DNA of 64,000 nt from Prostheceraeus crozeri (lineage: Eukaryota; Platyhelminthes; Polycladida; Euryleptidae), in contig CAJQUW010001409.1 of the NCBI GenBank assembly GCA_907163375.1, positions 992,001 through 1,056,000 on the forward strand. The letters run 5' to 3'. Of this stretch, positions 34,652 to 45,100 are shown piece by piece. The notes below the pieces were generated by a model. That model was not told the DNA's origin. It saw only the letters and a program-made list of their open reading frames with translations, and did not search any database. Position 1 is the stretch's first letter. The number at the start of each line of letters is the position of its first letter. The translations under genes were made by a program, and so were the position numbers.

Positions 34652-35391
34652 TAACCGTATAACCCGCAACCGGTATATCAGCAACCGTATAACCCTCCAC
34701 CGACAGTACGTCAACAACCGCCAATATGCTAAGTTGAAAGTGAGCCATCATATTTCAACGTGTGGAGAAGGGAGGTTTACTGATGCACCTTTCTTTCAGC
34801 TGCCGCCAACATCCACTCACATAGATCGAGAGATGAAAGAAAGATATTTCATCAACTTATTTGGTCCTACTTTGAATTCTATGTAATTTAGTCTTTTTAT
34901 TTTTACCACACTATATACTATGTACGTCTTCGGTAGCTTTGATATCATTGATTTCAATATTTTGTATTTGGTTATAATACATCAGTTTGCCTTGAGAAGC
35001 CGTCGTAGACGGCAGAAATCGATTGGCGTTTAAGTTAATTTTGAGTTTTGATTCTCCGTAGGTTTATGTTTTGTATTATATATACTCGGTAATGATGTCC
35101 AAACTCAAAAATGTGCTCGACTATGATAGGAGCAAGTAATATACCAGATTTGATGAAGAAAACTACTTCAGTTTTGGTACTCCGAGTTTCATGTACAGTA
35201 TATCTCTAAGCAATCGTCAGCCAACTGTCACAGAACATAGCATGTAGTCCTTCTTAAACTACGCAATGAATAAATATCATTCACGCGAAGAAAGCGATGT
35301 CAGTCAAGCGCATCACGCTCTGGATAATTAGAATTTGTTCACTTTGACACTAGCTCACTACGGATGTTCAACAGATTGTCTCTTTTGTAGT
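34652..35391. other. Spacer
   Basis: No gene recognised. 34652-34720 contains short repeats of a 'CAACCGTATAAC'-like unit. Confidence 0.4.
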
Positions 35392-35748
35392 TCAAAATGA
35401 AATATTTTTCACTGATGCAAAGGTCGCATCTCTTGCTAGTAGGGTTGAATGATTTGCAGAATCTTTAAATGTTCTAGGAAATATCTTTTGATCATAGAAG
35501 GCTGATTTTCTATCAAAACAATGCGACCTATTAAAGTTATTCATATAATGAGCACTATATTCCTCTGATTTTCTCCATTCTCCATGATCTCGTTCCGGTA
35601 TTCTCCAATTACGGCATAATTGTTTGCAGATCATGTTAGAGCTCTGGTTTCTTCTATAAAAGTGATTTTGTTTCTTGTTAAATCTGCTATCATTAGAACA
35701 ATTCTTATGAGATCGAAATTTAGAATTCGTCTGCTTGTAAATAGACAA
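35392..35748 (-). pseudogene. Asn/Arg-rich ORF, copy 1 (PLE-associated)
   Basis: 118 codons, basic and rich in Asn, Arg, Lys and Ser, with no known domain. The conserved end reads 'FDRKSAFYDQKIFPRTF'. It is an inverted copy of 36203-36583 (about 95% identical over 270 bp). The differences between the two copies mostly change the amino acid, which argues against selection on the protein. Confidence 0.5.
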
Positions 35749-35771
35749 TGAAATGATTGAATATCTAAATC

Positions 35772-35839
35772 AACAACAATGAAATTAAATAAACGATAGA
35801 TCAAATTGCCATGCAAAAGATGTGCGGCTGGTAGGATTC
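35772..35839. repeat. 68-bp direct repeat, left copy
   Basis: Identical to 36073-36140. It covers the 3' end of the tRNA-like sequence (T-loop and acceptor side) plus about 50 bp of its 3' flank. Confidence 0.9.
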
Positions 35840-35896
35840 GAACCTACGACCAAGGTTAACTAGACCTGTGCTCTAACCAACTGAGCTACGAGCCAC
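35823..35896 (-). tRNA. tRNA-Thr(AGU)-like gene, probably a pseudogene
   Basis: 74 nt on the minus strand. The D arm reads GCTCAGTTGGTTAGAGC, the anticodon loop CTAGTTA gives anticodon AGU (Thr), and the T arm is a perfect GTAGG-TTCGAAT-CCTAC. The acceptor GTGGCTC/CAGCCGC pairs at six of seven positions, with one mismatch and one G-U. The anticodon stem has a mismatch at the first pair, and there is one extra base in the 8-9 linker. A- and B-box sequences are intact, so it may be transcribed. The flaws favour a degenerate copy. Confidence 0.7.
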
Positions 35897-36072
35897 TTAC
35901 GCGACTACTCTGTCAATTGGCAGGATCAAACCCTCACCACCACACATCAGTTGTCAAGGCAATAATAATCAATGAATAAATAACATGTCACAATTGTGAC
36001 CGCCGACATTAAAGCAAGTAGCGGGGATCGGTTGTCCACCAAAGCATCTTAAGCCATGTCGTGAATGCAATT

Positions 36073-36140
36073 AACAACAATGAAATTAAATAAACGATAG
36101 ATCAAATTGCCATGCAAAAGATGTGCGGCTGGTAGGATTC
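36073..36140. repeat. 68-bp direct repeat, right copy
   Basis: Second copy of 35772-35839; here the tRNA part stops in the T loop. Confidence 0.9.
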
Positions 36141-36202
36141 AAATGAACATTATGACAGCAGAGAAGCAGAACTCCGAGAAAATCAATGGAGAGAAATAAT
36201 TA

Positions 36203-36583
36203 ATGGTGAAGAAGAAAAAAGCTGTGTTATTTGGCAGAACAAAAAGATTGTTTTTTAATTCAGACAAACATTTAATAACTATATACAGCGAAAACAAATT
36301 TATTTACAAGCAGACGAATTTTAAATTTCGATCTCATAAGAATTGTTCTAATAATAGCAGATTTAACAAGAAACAAAATCACTTTTATAGAAGAAACCAG
36401 AGCTCTAACATGATCTGCAAACAATTATGCCGTAATTGGAGAATACTGGAACGAGATCAAGGAGATTGGAGAAAGTCAGAGGAATATAGTGCTCGTTGTA
36501 TGAATAACTTTAATATGTCGCATTATTTTGATAGAAAATCAGCCTTCTATGATCAAAAGATATTTCCTAGAACATTTTACTAA
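36203..36583 (+). pseudogene. Asn/Arg-rich ORF, copy 2 (PLE-associated)
   Basis: 126 codons; from about codon 34 it matches the minus-strand ORF at 35392-35748 ('RSHKNCSNNSRFNKKQNHFY', 'SAFYDQKIFPRTF'). A hammerhead-like relic and a PLE C-terminus follow on the same strand, so it may be the 5' part of that PLE family. Function unknown. Confidence 0.5.
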
Positions 36584-36669
36584 CATAACATTCCTAACAA
36601 CATTTTATATACATCTCTATGTAAACATCAGACATGATATGAACTTGAGATTCAAAAATATAATCATTA

Positions 36670-36712
36670 ATCCTTTGAGAAGTCCACGAAAAGGACTGAA
36701 ACCGGTCGGGAT
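36670..36712 (+). ncRNA. Hammerhead-ribozyme-like relic (PLE family B)
   Basis: Stem I AUCCU/GGGAU, stem II GUCC/GGAC, then U-GAAA and the palindromic stem III ACCGGU followed by C at the cleavage position. The 5' core reads UUGAGAA rather than CUGANGA, so it is probably not active. PLEs are known to carry minimal hammerheads in their terminal repeats. Confidence 0.55.
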
Positions 36713-36775
36713 TTATATCCTTAGTTTTGATTGCCTTCCTTCGGGTTATTATTTATATATATATATATTTTTTAC

Positions 36776-37411
36776 AGGGCCAAACGCATTTCAACTAATA
36801 GTGAATTATACGAGAAATCATGTCAAAAAAATTATAGACATTTTCCTTGATAATGGCTACAGTAAAAATGTTATCTTACAAGTAAAGAAGAGAGTGGAAA
36901 CTCAAGTTGAGAAAAAGAAAGGAGAAAATAAAGACGGAGATAACAACGAACAAAGTAAAAAAGCTATCTATTGGCTGCTTCCTTACATTCAAGGTAAAGA
37001 AAAGCTAATCAAAGATGAGATTCATCAAATTAACAGAAATCTACCGGAAAATGTTGTTATACGAACGGCTTTCCGAGTGAATAAAACCAGTATGTTTTTC
37101 CACAACAAGGACAGAATCCCCCCGACATTGAAATCACAATGTGTATATAAATACGAATGCAAAGACTGCAAACAGGTCTATATCGGGGAGACGTCACGAC
37201 ATCTGGCTACTAGACTAGAATGAATGAGCACATAAAGGGCTATCCTGTACCAACCGAAATCACGATGCATTCACATGAAATCGATGAAAGCAATTTTTCT
37301 GTTATTGCTGTGTCACAATGGCATAAAATCTTAGAAACTATTTGTTTGAAAGATGCTCAGAATTGCATGAATGAAAGAGATAGTTCATTTCCATTATTGT
37401 TAGATTTGTGA
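36776..37411 (+). pseudogene. PLE C-terminus with GIY-YIG endonuclease (family B)
   Basis: Starts directly after a (TA)n tract, so it is a 5'-truncated PLE. Residues such as 'NHVKKIIDIFLDNGYS' match the region after RT. The endonuclease shows 'CVYKYECKDCKQVYIGETS' (CxxC-type finger and YIG) and 'RHLATRLE'. A one-base break near 37220 splits it; the rest ('NEHIKGYPVPTEI', 'CMNERDSSF') continues to the stop at 37411. The RT palm is absent. The endonuclease would nick DNA for target-primed reverse transcription in an intact element. Confidence 0.85.
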
Positions 37412-37652
37412 AATTTAATTTGATTTTGTCTAATTTCTTTATTCTATTTACAGAGTGTATTATTGTGTTTTTATGGTGACATTGTAGAAATCTCTATGCC
37501 ATGACCTCTCGCGAGCTTCATGTCTGAACTTTTGCCTTCACACTCGAGTTTCCAGCAGTCAAATAGTGATTTGTATTAATTAAAGCCGTCAATTTTGTGA
37601 ATTTTTAATGATTTTGTATATAAGGCTTGTAACAGTGTTCTTTTAGGTTTCC

Positions 37653-37691
37653 GCTGACGAAAGAGAATAAACTTGCTCTGAAACGCGTAGA
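37653..37691 (+). ncRNA. Hammerhead-like relic at the PLE B 3' end
   Basis: The core CUGACGA fits CUGANGA, stem II is AGAG/CUCU, then GAAA, and ACGCGU forms a palindromic minimal stem III ending in a GUA cleavage triplet. Stem I does not pair well, so cleavage is doubtful. Confidence 0.45.
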
Positions 37692-37706
37692 TAAATGGAT
37701 ATATAT

Positions 37707-39402
37707 ATAGAGCTGTTAAATATAAATATAATAAAAGTTAAAAGTTCTTCAATACGTAACTATAAGTACTATAGTTTCACGGCCATTCGACCGATTTTCA
37801 AACGTTGCAACTATGGAAAGAAACATTTTAAAGTCAGTATGAGAGATGGCAAGGTATAGAGATAGAATAGCTGTAGATATATAAACGTTCATAGATGTTT
37901 CACAAGATTATTTCATTGATGACAATAGGTATTTCTTTCTGTGCCTGCATGTTGAGATGATCTCCATCTTCTTGTTCTTTTCTTCGAGACAAAGCATGCA
38001 CTTTCGTGTTCCACATTTGTATTTTTTTGTTGTTCGCAAGACTTTCCATTTGATGTTATATTCCTTGTTCTTTTCTTTCAGAGTCCAAACATACTTCGAT
38101 AGTGTAGTTTCATTCTTATATCTTGTGTTTGTAAATGACTTTTTATGATTGTTGTATCTTGTTTTGAATTCTTCTTCCGTTTGTCCAATGTAAAAGCCCA
38201 GCAAATCGCAAAAAAATATCGAGTCGAAAACCGAATGGAACACTACTCAGAAAAACCGGCATTTTTGACATTCAAAGATCATAAAGAAAACTTCCAAAGC
38301 AGCTTGAAATGCAGACTAATCAATCCCGCGAAGTCTGAAATAGGATTGATCAGCAAGAAAATTTTGGATAAACACAATACTGCAATTCGAAATGCAACCC
38401 ACATCCTACAATGGAGACAATCCAATCTGATATCAATGAATTCGACAAAGTCAAAGACTACTATCAAAATGCACTCAAAAAAGGTGGATATGACAAAACC
38501 TTGAAATTCAATCAACAGAGTGAAAGGAAAAAATAGGAAAGCGAAAAATAATATGGTTCAACCCACCATACAGCAAAAGCGTGAAAACTAATATAGGGCG
38601 TCAATTCCTGAAATTGGTAGATCAATTCTTCCCAACGAATCACCGATACAGAAAGCTGTTTAACAGAAATACAATAAAAGTAAGCTAGAGTTGCATGCAA
38701 AACATGAAACAAATAATCAATCAACACAATGCAAAAATATTGGAACCAAAGGAAGACAGAAATCAAGAAGAAAGAACATGCAATTTTAGAGATAAAAAAT
38801 CATGCCCGTTAGATGGTAATTGCCTCAAGCAATGTGTTGTTTATCAAGCAACTGTAACAACAGTAGACGAAAAGAAAATTTACATTGGACAAACGGAAGA
38901 AGAATTCAAAACAAGATACAACAATCATAAAAAGTCATTTACAAACACAAGATATAAGAATGAAACTACACTATCGAAGTATGTTTGGACTCTGAAAGAA
39001 AAGAACAAGGAATATAACATCAAATGGAAAGTCTTGCGAACAACAAAAAAATACAAATGTGGAACACGAAAGTGCATGCTTTGTCTCGAAGAAAAGTACC
39101 AGATCTTAATGAAGGAGTGCAAGGAAATGCTGAACAAGAAGACGGAGATCATCTCAACATGCAGGCACAGAAAGAAATACCTATTGTCATCAATGAAATA
39201 ATCTTGTGAAACATCTATGAACGTTTATATATCTACAGCTATTCTATCTCTATACCTTGCCATCTCTCATACTGACTTTAAAATGTTTCTTTCCATAGTT
39301 GTAACGTTTGAAAATCGGTCGAATGGCCGTGAAACTATAGTACTTATAGTTACGTATTGAAGAACTTTTAACTTTTATTATATTTATATTTAACAGCTCT
39401 AT
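37707..39402 (+). mobile_element. PLE family D with inverted 3'-end copies
   Basis: The 3' UTR and most of the GIY-YIG domain are present twice: inverted at 37707-38193 and forward at 38879-39402, with the left arm lacking about 37 bases. Such inverted pieces at the 5' side are a known PLE habit. The outer ends read 'ATAGAGCTGTTAAATA'. The left end abuts a (TA)n tract that also ends PLE B. Confidence 0.85.
38190..39201 (+). pseudogene. PLE family D: RT fragment joined to zinc finger and GIY-YIG
   Basis: The first part (38200-38420) has 'PAFLTFKDHKENFQ' and 'LKCRLINPAKSEIG', conserved before the RT palm in PLEs of the coral/Hydra type. The palm itself is missing. From 38551 the reading resumes with '[20 protein letters not shown]' and runs, with a single TAG at about 38683, into a cysteine finger 'CNFRDKKSCPLDGNC' and GIY-YIG ('IYIGQTEEEFKTRYNNHKKS', 'SKYVWTLK') ending 'CRHRKKYLLSSMK'. 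The 38695-39201 segment alone is open for 168 codons. This is an internal deletion derivative. Confidence 0.85.
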
Positions 39403-39453
39403 TTAATAATATTGAGCACTGTGATAACCATTTCTTCAATCAATCAATCAATC

Positions 39454-39454
39454 A

Positions 39455-39487
<33 letters not shown>

Positions 39488-39491
39488 TATA
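39454..39491. repeat. (AT)n microsatellite after (CAAT)n
   Basis: About 36 bp of AT dinucleotides following CAAT repeats; it abuts the left end of the PLE B' inverted repeat. Confidence 0.95.
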
Positions 39492-39532
39492 AAAAAAATA
39501 GCCCAAAGAAGACAATCAAAACTCAGGATTTT

Positions 39533-39575
39533 ATCCCGACCGGTTTACGTCCTATCATAGGACTCTTCAATGGAT
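39533..39575 (-). ncRNA. Hammerhead-like relic, left arm
   Basis: Mirror copy of the motif at 39986-40028: UUGAAGA, a long stem II GUCCUAU/AUAGGAC, GUAAA in place of GAAA, then ACCGGU-C and GGGAU. Confidence 0.5.
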
Positions 39576-39639
39576 TAATGCATATATTTTTTGAAATTAT
39601 AGCACAAGTTCATATACATAGATGTCAAAGTTACATTAA

Positions 39640-39910
39640 AATAATCGTCTATAGGATATCTTCCGGTCATAGAATGCAGGTTTGTTAGTAAAATTAAGGT
39701 AATTGTAGTTGTTATAATAATTATGTCCATTATAAGGATCATTATTCCTATTTGAAGTTCTCCAATTATTTTCATTATGATTCATAAGTTCATTTTCCTC
39801 ATTATATTGTTGAACCCTCCAATTATAATTAACATTCCTGCAATTTCTGTTTGAGTTATCGTTTCTTTTAGTTACTTTATTATGTTTCTCATTATACATG
39901 CATATTCTAT
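39640..39910 (-). pseudogene. Asn/Arg-rich ORF, copy 3
   Basis: Minus-strand frame rich in Asn, Arg and Tyr, ending 'KPAFYDRKISYRRLF', which lines up with 'KSAFYDQKIFPRTF' of the two copies near 36 kb. Diverged elsewhere. The upstream YIYI run in the same frame is only (TA)n. No known domain. Confidence 0.45.
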
Positions 39911-39985
39911 AGACGATTATTTTAATGTAACTTTGACATCTATGTATATGAACTTGTGCTATAATTTCAAAAAATATATGCATTA

Positions 39986-40028
39986 ATCCCTTGAAGAGTC
40001 CTATGATAGGACGTAAACCGGTCGGGAT
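39986..40028 (+). ncRNA. Hammerhead-like relic, right arm
   Basis: Stem I AUCCC/GGGAU (5 bp), UUGAAGA (C3 changed to U), stem II GUCCUAU/AUAGGAC, an extra U in the GAAA box, palindromic stem III ACCGGU, cleavage C. Layout is right but two core changes suggest inactivity. Confidence 0.55.
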
Positions 40029-40106
40029 AAAATCTTGAGTTTTGATTGTCTTCTTTGGGCTATTTTTTTGATATACTATTTGCCATTTTTGTATATCTCT
40101 TTTTAC

Positions 40107-40108
<2 letters not shown>

Positions 40109-40190
<82 letters not shown>
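40109..40190. repeat. (TA)n microsatellite
   Basis: About 80 bp of TA with one interruption (TATG), next to the PLE B' remnant. Confidence 0.97.
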
Positions 40191-40717
40191 AAGCTTCAAT
40201 CATATATTCACTCCAATAATGAGAACTTGCTTTCCTACCAAGTTGAATTCAAGTTTCATTTCAATCAATTTATTGCTAAAATTTCCAATTAAGATATACA
40301 TGAAACACTTTTCTTGAATCAACTCGTGAAACGACACTTCAATTTTAACATTGAAATGATCAGATGAGTTTTGTCTTTAAGCCTCAATATAACAATTGCA
40401 TAGGCCTTTATCAACCTTAGTTGTAATGGAGTCTTGAGATCGACCGCTGTTATGAAAAGGCATCCCAACATCATGGCGATTTAACGCCACCTGAAAGTCA
40501 AATTCAACAGCAGCGTTATTCTACATGTCCTGGGGTGCTACAGTACTGCTTCCCGACTTGAATTCACAAAAAGTAGAAAGAAAACAGCGACGCTCGTGCA
40601 AACTGGTATGTGGAAAATCATGTGGATGTGAATCTTTCCCGTCTATCAATGAACGACGGACGTTGCAAGCCTTGAGTTGCTTTGGAAGTATCCGAGAGGA
40701 TGACTACATGCTGTACA

Positions 40718-42115
40718 CAGGGCATTTGAACGAACGGTCTGAACGAACGATTGAACGGTATTTTTTCATTTTTCTGATGAGCGAATTATCGAGCGGCATT
40801 GTCTGAGAAGCCGATGAACGGTGATCGGAACGAACGACTTTTTTGCTTGATTGAACGTGATTGAACGGTGATTTAACTCCGGAATCCCAGTATAAGAAAT
40901 AATGGTAGAAAATCCTTGATACTTTCCAAAATTGCTTATTTACATGCTCTGACTTCAATAAAGTAGTATTTTGAATTTTGAGAATATTTATGTGCCAATT
41001 CGGGCATGGATCACCAGTGATAAGGCTTTCGTGGTAGTGAAACCTCAGAAATTTTGAAAAAAGAAAAATCTTTTGATACTTGTCGCAATTGCTTGTTTAA
41101 GCATTGAGACATCAGTTCAATGACATTTCGTGAATCAAATGACAAGAGACTTGCTATTACACAATGCTTCCACCTCTTGTTATTCATTTAATGTTCCGAA
41201 AATACATGTACTACTCATAAAGTACTCAAAATCTACGCATATCACATCAATACGGTTTAGCAGTGATGAAAACTGAAGAAACTTCACGTTCTTCCATGAA
41301 GCAACTAAATTTGTCATTATACGCACTGAATTTTATTTAATTCATCACTTGGTCAGAAAGCACTGAACAGTTTGAATTCAAAGGCTGTGATGAAGTAGGT
41401 CTACTTGCACTGTGAGTTTCAATCTGACCTTTACTTTTTAAAAATTTCATGCATTATATTTTCTTTTGTATGCTGGAACGTCATGAAGGCATACATGACG
41501 TGGGCCTAATGTATGCAATTGGACCTAGTCACTATCGAATTTAGTCACGTCGTATCCTTAAGTCAACATTTCTGAAGGCTCGACCTAGGCCTATGCTAGC
41601 TAGCAGGTTCCAAGCTTTGTGTAAGATGAGTGTCAAATGGGTGAACATAGACCCATCATCACCAATAGCAACTTCGTGCAGCGTGATGCTTCTAAAGTGT
41701 GTTATCATCTGGCTAATCATCATATATGCTTGTCATCACGACAGAAGGATTTTGACTTCCTCTAAAGATTTTGATATTATCTAGTTTGATTGGGTTTGAT
41801 ATAAAAATGCGTGTGTGAGGTATACGTCTGACTTCAATTTATGTTTTGCATTGTCATTGCGGGACAATACCGACAACGAATTTTCCGATAGTGCAGCTGG
41901 TATTAATATTTCGCGATGGAAGATGAGTGAACATCCTGCATTGACAGCTTCCACGTTTCTATGAAAACCACAATGTTAGCTAGAAACGACAGCACTATAT
42001 AGGTTCCATCAAAATTGAAAATTGTTTTGACTTAAAAATAACGATTGAACCGGTGTTTTTGATTGAACGGAAGATCCAGCGAACGGGGAAAAGTATATCC
42101 GTTCTCAATGCCCTG
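40718..42115. mobile_element. Non-autonomous hAT-like transposon with GAACG repeats
   Basis: Ends are CAGGGCATT at 40718 and its mirror AATGCCCTG ending at 42115. The 8-bp target duplication is GCTGTACA (40710-40717) and GTTGTACA (42116-42123). The left 150 bp hold about ten GAACG motifs and the right end three more, the kind of subterminal array hAT transposases bind. The 1.1-kb interior has no gene. Confidence 0.85.
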
Positions 42116-42123
42116 GTTGTACA

Positions 42124-45100
42124 AATAGCTAATTACAAGTTTCTCTCTATCCAGGACGAGACATTTTCTAATTTTGCCTGACTAATCAACGCCTTGCCTC
42201 CTATCCATCTAGCTATACACCGAATCTTTAAAGACACTGAGGTAAGCATCCACGACTTTTATTAATTATTACAAACATGAGACGCTACTTGTCCGCTTTG
42301 AATTTCTTAAAATTGTGCAAATTCCGATTTTCAAATTATTGATCGTAAACGATTTCTCGGCAATTCTGTATTCTACTTACTGTTGAATAAGGATAAATAA
42401 ATGACAATGCTGAGTTTCTATTTTTGAAGAAAAATACAAATACATGGTGAGGAAATGGGAAGATATTGATATTTACACCAATGTCGCATTTCGGCAGAAT
42501 TATCTGGAAATTTTCTTACAAGCTGCAGGATTCTCACGACATCAAAATTAATGATTCAAAGAAATTATATCTACCTCTTCAGGTTCTGGGTACAAGACGC
42601 ATTCAGCACATTTAGAGAGTATAAAATTATCGAGAGTCGTCGGTTCTTCAGACATAATTGACGACCCTTCATGACATCACTGAAACAGGAAATGTTTGGA
42701 TATTGGTCTGAATTTAGATATGCCTTCTTAGTAAACAGCTTATTCATTATCCAATCCATATTCCTATCAAATGCTACATGATTGATTACAGGTTATTTGC
42801 TCTCAATTAGCAATGCAAGATGAGATGATCATCATGACATTGAAGATGCAATCTATCATCAGTTGGACAAAATCTATCAATCAATAATCTATCACTTTTT
42901 GTAAAATGATTTTGAATCGTCAATGGATTCTTCTCTAGCTTTGAACATGCTACACTTCAAAATGCACTGAATTATTTCCGATCACTGAGATTTACATTGA
43001 GCTCTATGTTTGATTAATTTTTTTTGATGAATTTTCTTTCTTCAATTTTCTCAAGAAAACAAGGCATGGATGCCATGCAAATATTTTTCAACGACCTTCG
43101 GTGCATACTTAGCAAGTATTACAAATTGACTAAAATTTCCGATTCGGCTCGAAGGAATGAGTAGCTCCACATATTCCAGAACACTTTTCAGCATCTATTC
43201 ATACCACAAAAGTGAGGGATTTTTCATTTTTTAACTTCAGTGAAATCACAAAGAATAATCTGAAATCATGAACCAGAACGTAAAAAAAGCATGGTAAGAA
43301 TCAACATGTGAATTCAATCTCTCACTCTGTTTTACATTAAAATTCAATCATTTGACCTATAACGAAATGATGGTTAAATTAGCTCGAGCCATCTTAAAGA
43401 ATCAAAGGCATCTCTTGATGATTAATAAACAATAAAAAATGTATGAATACATAGATAACAACATTTCCTCAATATAGCAAGTCTATATATACACGGGAAG
43501 TCCAAAAAATGATGAAGGTCCAGAGATGCTTTGAGCACCATTTATAATGAAATTTATTTATCATACAGGCTTCAGCACGTTATATACGAAGCATTTTAGT
43601 GAAAACAACAATGAATGTGCATTTTTATACATGAATGAATGACATGAGCAGATGATGATGAAATAGTGATACAGACGTACAAAATGACAATGCTTGTATT
43701 TACAATATAAACATTGGCTCTGACTTAAAATTGTCGTTGATTAGTATTCGCCCAACAAGGGCGAATCACATAGCGTCTACGGTTGTCAAGGAATTTTCGT
43801 GCTTAAATTGTGCAAGTCGGAGGACATCTTTCTATTCTTTGCCCAGGCGAACTGGCACTCTGCAATCTTTATAAAAATTATGACTAGTGACTTAGCTGGT
43901 GCTTCCCGCCTAAATTTTTTTCATGAGCCATAAAAGTCTTCTCTATTTATCGGTATAGGGGACTGATTGAAGTCTGTGATCTAGTCCCGATCACCTACGT
44001 TCTTAGCGCTTAATAGAAGGCTACTGAAAATACATCATTCTTCTAGAGTGAGTCATTATTACTGAAAACGATATATTAGTCAGACACATCGGCCTCAGTG
44101 GAAGGGTTTTCAAAAAACTTCAACCCGCACCCAGTTAAATTTACATGTGTGCTTTTTTGATCCTGTCTGATAAGAAAAGGAACCGACAGAACTCGGCAGA
44201 CGCGCAGATTTGTGTACTGCAGTCTCCGAAAGTCCAATTTGCAGCATCGTTCCCTGCAGAAACTCGCGCTGCGGGTCATGCGAGATGATTCAACAGCCTA
44301 GCTGTCAAGCAATATTCATCAATCAAGTGAGACAATTGGATATTTCTAAATTGAACCAAAATTCCTTTATATCAAAAGCACCTCTTCAGAAGTATTTAAT
44401 GCTTCTTAAGTATTTCATTGTAAATGGGCACATATAAAATAACCATTTTTTTAATGGAAACTTTTTTAAGATCAATAATGTGCTTTGATAGTAAGCACTA
44501 CATTAAATTTGAGGCCAGAATGCTAGTGCATGTTGTTCGTCAAGAGCCTCTCACCCAACAGTTGTGTTTCCGGCTGAAACGCAATATTTAGGAAGTTTGC
44601 GCTCTCTTTTAAAATCCAGATATAAGACTCGCAGTAGGTTGTGCACTGAGAGGAGATGAATGCCAACAGATTTTGAGAGGTCTACAATGATTTCCTACGA
44701 AGACGACACATTTCAGCTACACTGTCAAATATCACTTTTTCTCGCAAAATCACTCAATTCGAAAGCATATAAAGCTTCAAGCCGGAGCCGGAGTCGTGGC
44801 AGCGTCCTTTATGTGCTGATACTTTACAGTATATAGTCATTCTACATATAAGTGCCGTAATTGCTGTTTTTATAATCTTCCATTCATAGCAGCTCATTAT
44901 CAACATATTGATATCTCGATATATGAAGAAATCGATGGTATCGTCCAGTGGTCAAATGGAAATTGACTTTACCTGAATTTTTTATGTGCTTTGTTTTTAA
45001 CATTCTAAGTGAAAAGAATTTCATTGTCGATTCTATTACGGTGGTTTGTGTGAAGATGGTTGCTATCTGTGCAGACATGAAATGGAACAATTTATAAATG

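Larger units (their letters stand above)
39492..40072. mobile_element. PLE family B' inverted-repeat remnant
   Basis: The left arm (39492-39657) and right arm (about 39908-40072) are near-identical inverted copies, each with a hammerhead-like motif. The middle 250 bp encode the third Asn/Arg-rich ORF. TA microsatellites lie on both outer sides. The arms match the sequence at 36.66-36.76 kb, linking this piece to PLE family B. Confidence 0.8.

Noticed and set aside
35823..35896. tRNA-like sequence as an LTR primer-binding site
   Set aside because: The full cloverleaf is present on the minus strand and no LTRs flank it, so it is a tRNA-derived sequence, not a short primer site.
39270..39350. 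Possible fourth hammerhead (GAAAC with palindrome ACTATAGT) in the PLE D tail
   Set aside because: The 5' core reads UUGAAAA instead of CUGANGA and stem I is unclear; too weak to annotate.
39911..40199. YIYIYI-rich start of the frame extending into the Asn/Arg-rich ORF
   Set aside because: It is translation of the (TA)n microsatellite and inverted arm, not a real N-terminus.
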